NCBI GenBank assembly: GCA_003643975.1
Contig: QNAR01000109.1
Span: 1-6,078, forward strand
Length of the DNA stretch: 6,078 bases
Source of the DNA: Thermotogae bacterium
GTDB lineage: Bacteria; Thermotogota; Thermotogae; Petrotogales; Kosmotogaceae
Reading direction: 5' to 3'
Part shown: positions 5,664 to 6,078 of the stretch, one piece after another
Position numbering within the stretch: the stretch's first letter is position 1
Layout of the letters: every line of letters begins with the position of its first letter
Translations under genes and position numbers: made by a program
Notes under the pieces: model-generated
The model's database searches: none
Seen by the model: only the letters and a program-made list of their open reading frames with translations
Told to the model about the DNA's origin: nothing

Positions 5664-5685
5664 GTTCACAAGCTATATTTCAAAG

Positions 5686-5714
5686 TTGACAAGCTGAAAG
5701 AGAAGTCATATAAT
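5686..5714 (+). promoter_or_regulatory. Perfect consensus sigma-70 promoter
   Basis: TTGACA (5686-5691), exactly 17 bp, then TATAAT (5709-5714). Both hexamers and the spacing are consensus. Transcription should start near 5721, giving a leader of about 33 nt to ATG 5754. The inverted repeat ATATATG/CATATAT (5713-5733) covers the start point and could be a repressor site. Confidence 0.92.
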
Positions 5715-5739
5715 ATATGTGAAGTGCATATATATGAAC

Positions 5740-5750
5740 AGGAGGTGATC
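5740..5750 (+). promoter_or_regulatory. Extended Shine-Dalgarno
   Basis: AGGAGGTGATC matches the complement of the bacterial 16S rRNA 3' end over 11 nt. AGGAGG is 8 nt before ATG 5754. Together with the consensus promoter it points to very high expression. Confidence 0.9.
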
Positions 5751-5753
5751 TGA

Positions 5754-6032
5754 ATGCCTTACGGATTTGGTCGAGGATTTGGATCGGGCTATGGTAGAGG
5801 TTTTGGACCAGGTTATGGCTGGGGTCGCGGCAGAAGGTTCGGACCACGTTGGGGAGGTTATGCTTATGGTGAGCCCGGCTTTGGTTATGGCCCATATGAA
5901 CCAGACCCTGCTGCAGAGGAACAAATGCTTCTTGATTACAAAGCTTATTTAGAGGAAGAGAAAAAATACCTTGAGCAGGAGCTCACAGAAGTCAATAGAA
6001 GAATTGAAGAATTGAAAAATCAAGGGAGGTGA
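5754..6032 (+). CDS. Gly/aromatic/Arg-rich small protein with C-terminal coiled coil (DUF5320-like)
   Basis: A 92-residue protein of two parts. Residues 3-48 are low complexity, built of GFG, GYG, GRG and GWG steps with Phe, Tyr, Trp and Arg between glycines and a PRWGGYAYG segment. Residues about 53-90 are a charged helix with hydrophobic residues at heptad-like spacing (L59, Y62, L66, L73, L77, V80, I84, L87), a likely coiled coil for self-association. No cysteines are present, so it is not itself an obvious metal binder. The layout resembles DUF5320-type proteins, often encoded next to NifX/NifB-like cluster carriers and Mrp ATPases; that assignment is from memory. Expression signals are exceptionally strong. 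The next gene starts 4 nt after its stop, and its last codons (CAA GGG AGG TGA) double as that gene's ribosome binding site, which indicates translational coupling. Confidence 0.85.
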   Translation: MPYGFGRGFGSGYGRGFGPGYGWGRGRRFGPRWGGYAYGEPGFGYGPYEPDPAAEEQMLLDYKAYLEEEKKYLEQELTEVNRRIEELKNQGR

Positions 6033-6036
6033 CAGT

Positions 6037-6078
6037 ATGCCCGGATTTGACAGAACTGGTCCAATGGGTGAAGGCCCA
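6037..6078 (+). CDS. DUF5320-type protein, 5' part only (runs off the window)
   Basis: Fourteen codons are visible (MPGFDRTGPMGEGP). The opening with a D-x-TGPMG-x-GP motif is the usual N-terminus of DUF5320 proteins, small Gly/Met-rich proteins of unknown function commonly found beside NifX/NifB-like and Mrp-like genes. ATG 6037 lies 7 nt after GGAGG (6025-6029), within GGGAGGTGA, which overlaps the stop codon of the upstream gene. The two genes are almost certainly co-transcribed from the promoter at 5686. Confidence 0.75.
   Translation, partial: MPGFDRTGPMGEGP

Larger units (their letters stand above)
5428..5753. other. A/T-rich divergent intergenic region with several inverted repeats
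   Basis: This 326-bp stretch has no credible gene and is much richer in A and T than its surroundings. It holds the leaders of two divergent genes. Inverted repeats seen: AAGTATTTT/AAAATACTT (5494-5502/5518-5526), TAACTGTTT/AAACAGTTA (5534-5542/5604-5612) with a nested GAAAACA/TGTTTTC (5544-5550/5580-5586), ATCATAAGT/ACTTATGAT (5638-5646/5655-5663), and ATATATG/CATATAT (5713-5719/5727-5733). Some may be chance in A/T-rich DNA; those flanking the 5686 promoter are the best operator candidates. Confidence 0.6.

Noticed and set aside
5680..5924. Minus-strand open frames under the Gly-rich gene
   Set aside because: Arise from G-rich codons read in reverse; no start signals, and they run against a consensus promoter.

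Overview
The window reads as a chromosomal segment of a mesophilic to moderately thermophilic bacterium, most likely a member of the Thermotogota (the Kosmotoga/Mesotoga group is my best guess). The guess rests on very strong Shine-Dalgarno sites, moderate A+T content, a Nudix/HPF/RNase G gene set, a DUF5320-like gene pair, and a non-coding array of degenerate CTCG-type repeats that I associate with these genomes from memory. No similarity search was possible.

Positions 1-440 hold no gene. They contain three tandem mini-hairpins with covarying stems (28-92), then about 255 bp packed with 22 copies of CTCG at a spacing of mostly 7-8 bp (119-373). A near-perfect extended -10 element (415-423) follows and starts a plus-strand cluster: a Nudix hydrolase (441-914), long-form ribosome hibernation promoting factor (959-1495) and RNase G/E (1551-2966). 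The three could form one RNA and ribosome metabolism operon. A strong hairpin without a U-tract separates hpf from the RNase gene. The RNase gene appears to start at an AUA codon, because the first in-frame AUG would cut off the conserved N-terminus.

Positions 2988-5427 are on the minus strand. From right to left they hold a PAS-GAF-HD-GYP cyclic-di-GMP phosphodiesterase-type protein (3859-5427), a self-contained tRNA-Val(CAC) unit with consensus promoter, encoded CCA and intrinsic terminator (3679-3817), and an unrecognised single-pass membrane-anchored protein (3016-3633). The RNase gene and the membrane protein gene converge on a shared weak hairpin.

A 326-bp A/T-rich divergent intergenic region (5428-5753) carries several inverted repeats and a textbook sigma-70 promoter (TTGACA, 17 bp, TATAAT). 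It drives a Gly/aromatic/Arg-rich plus coiled-coil small protein (5754-6032), followed 4 nt later by the start of a DUF5320-type protein that runs off the window (6037-6078). Genes of this type often sit beside NifX/NifB-like iron-molybdenum cluster carriers and Mrp-type ATPases, so a metal-cluster locus may continue to the right.
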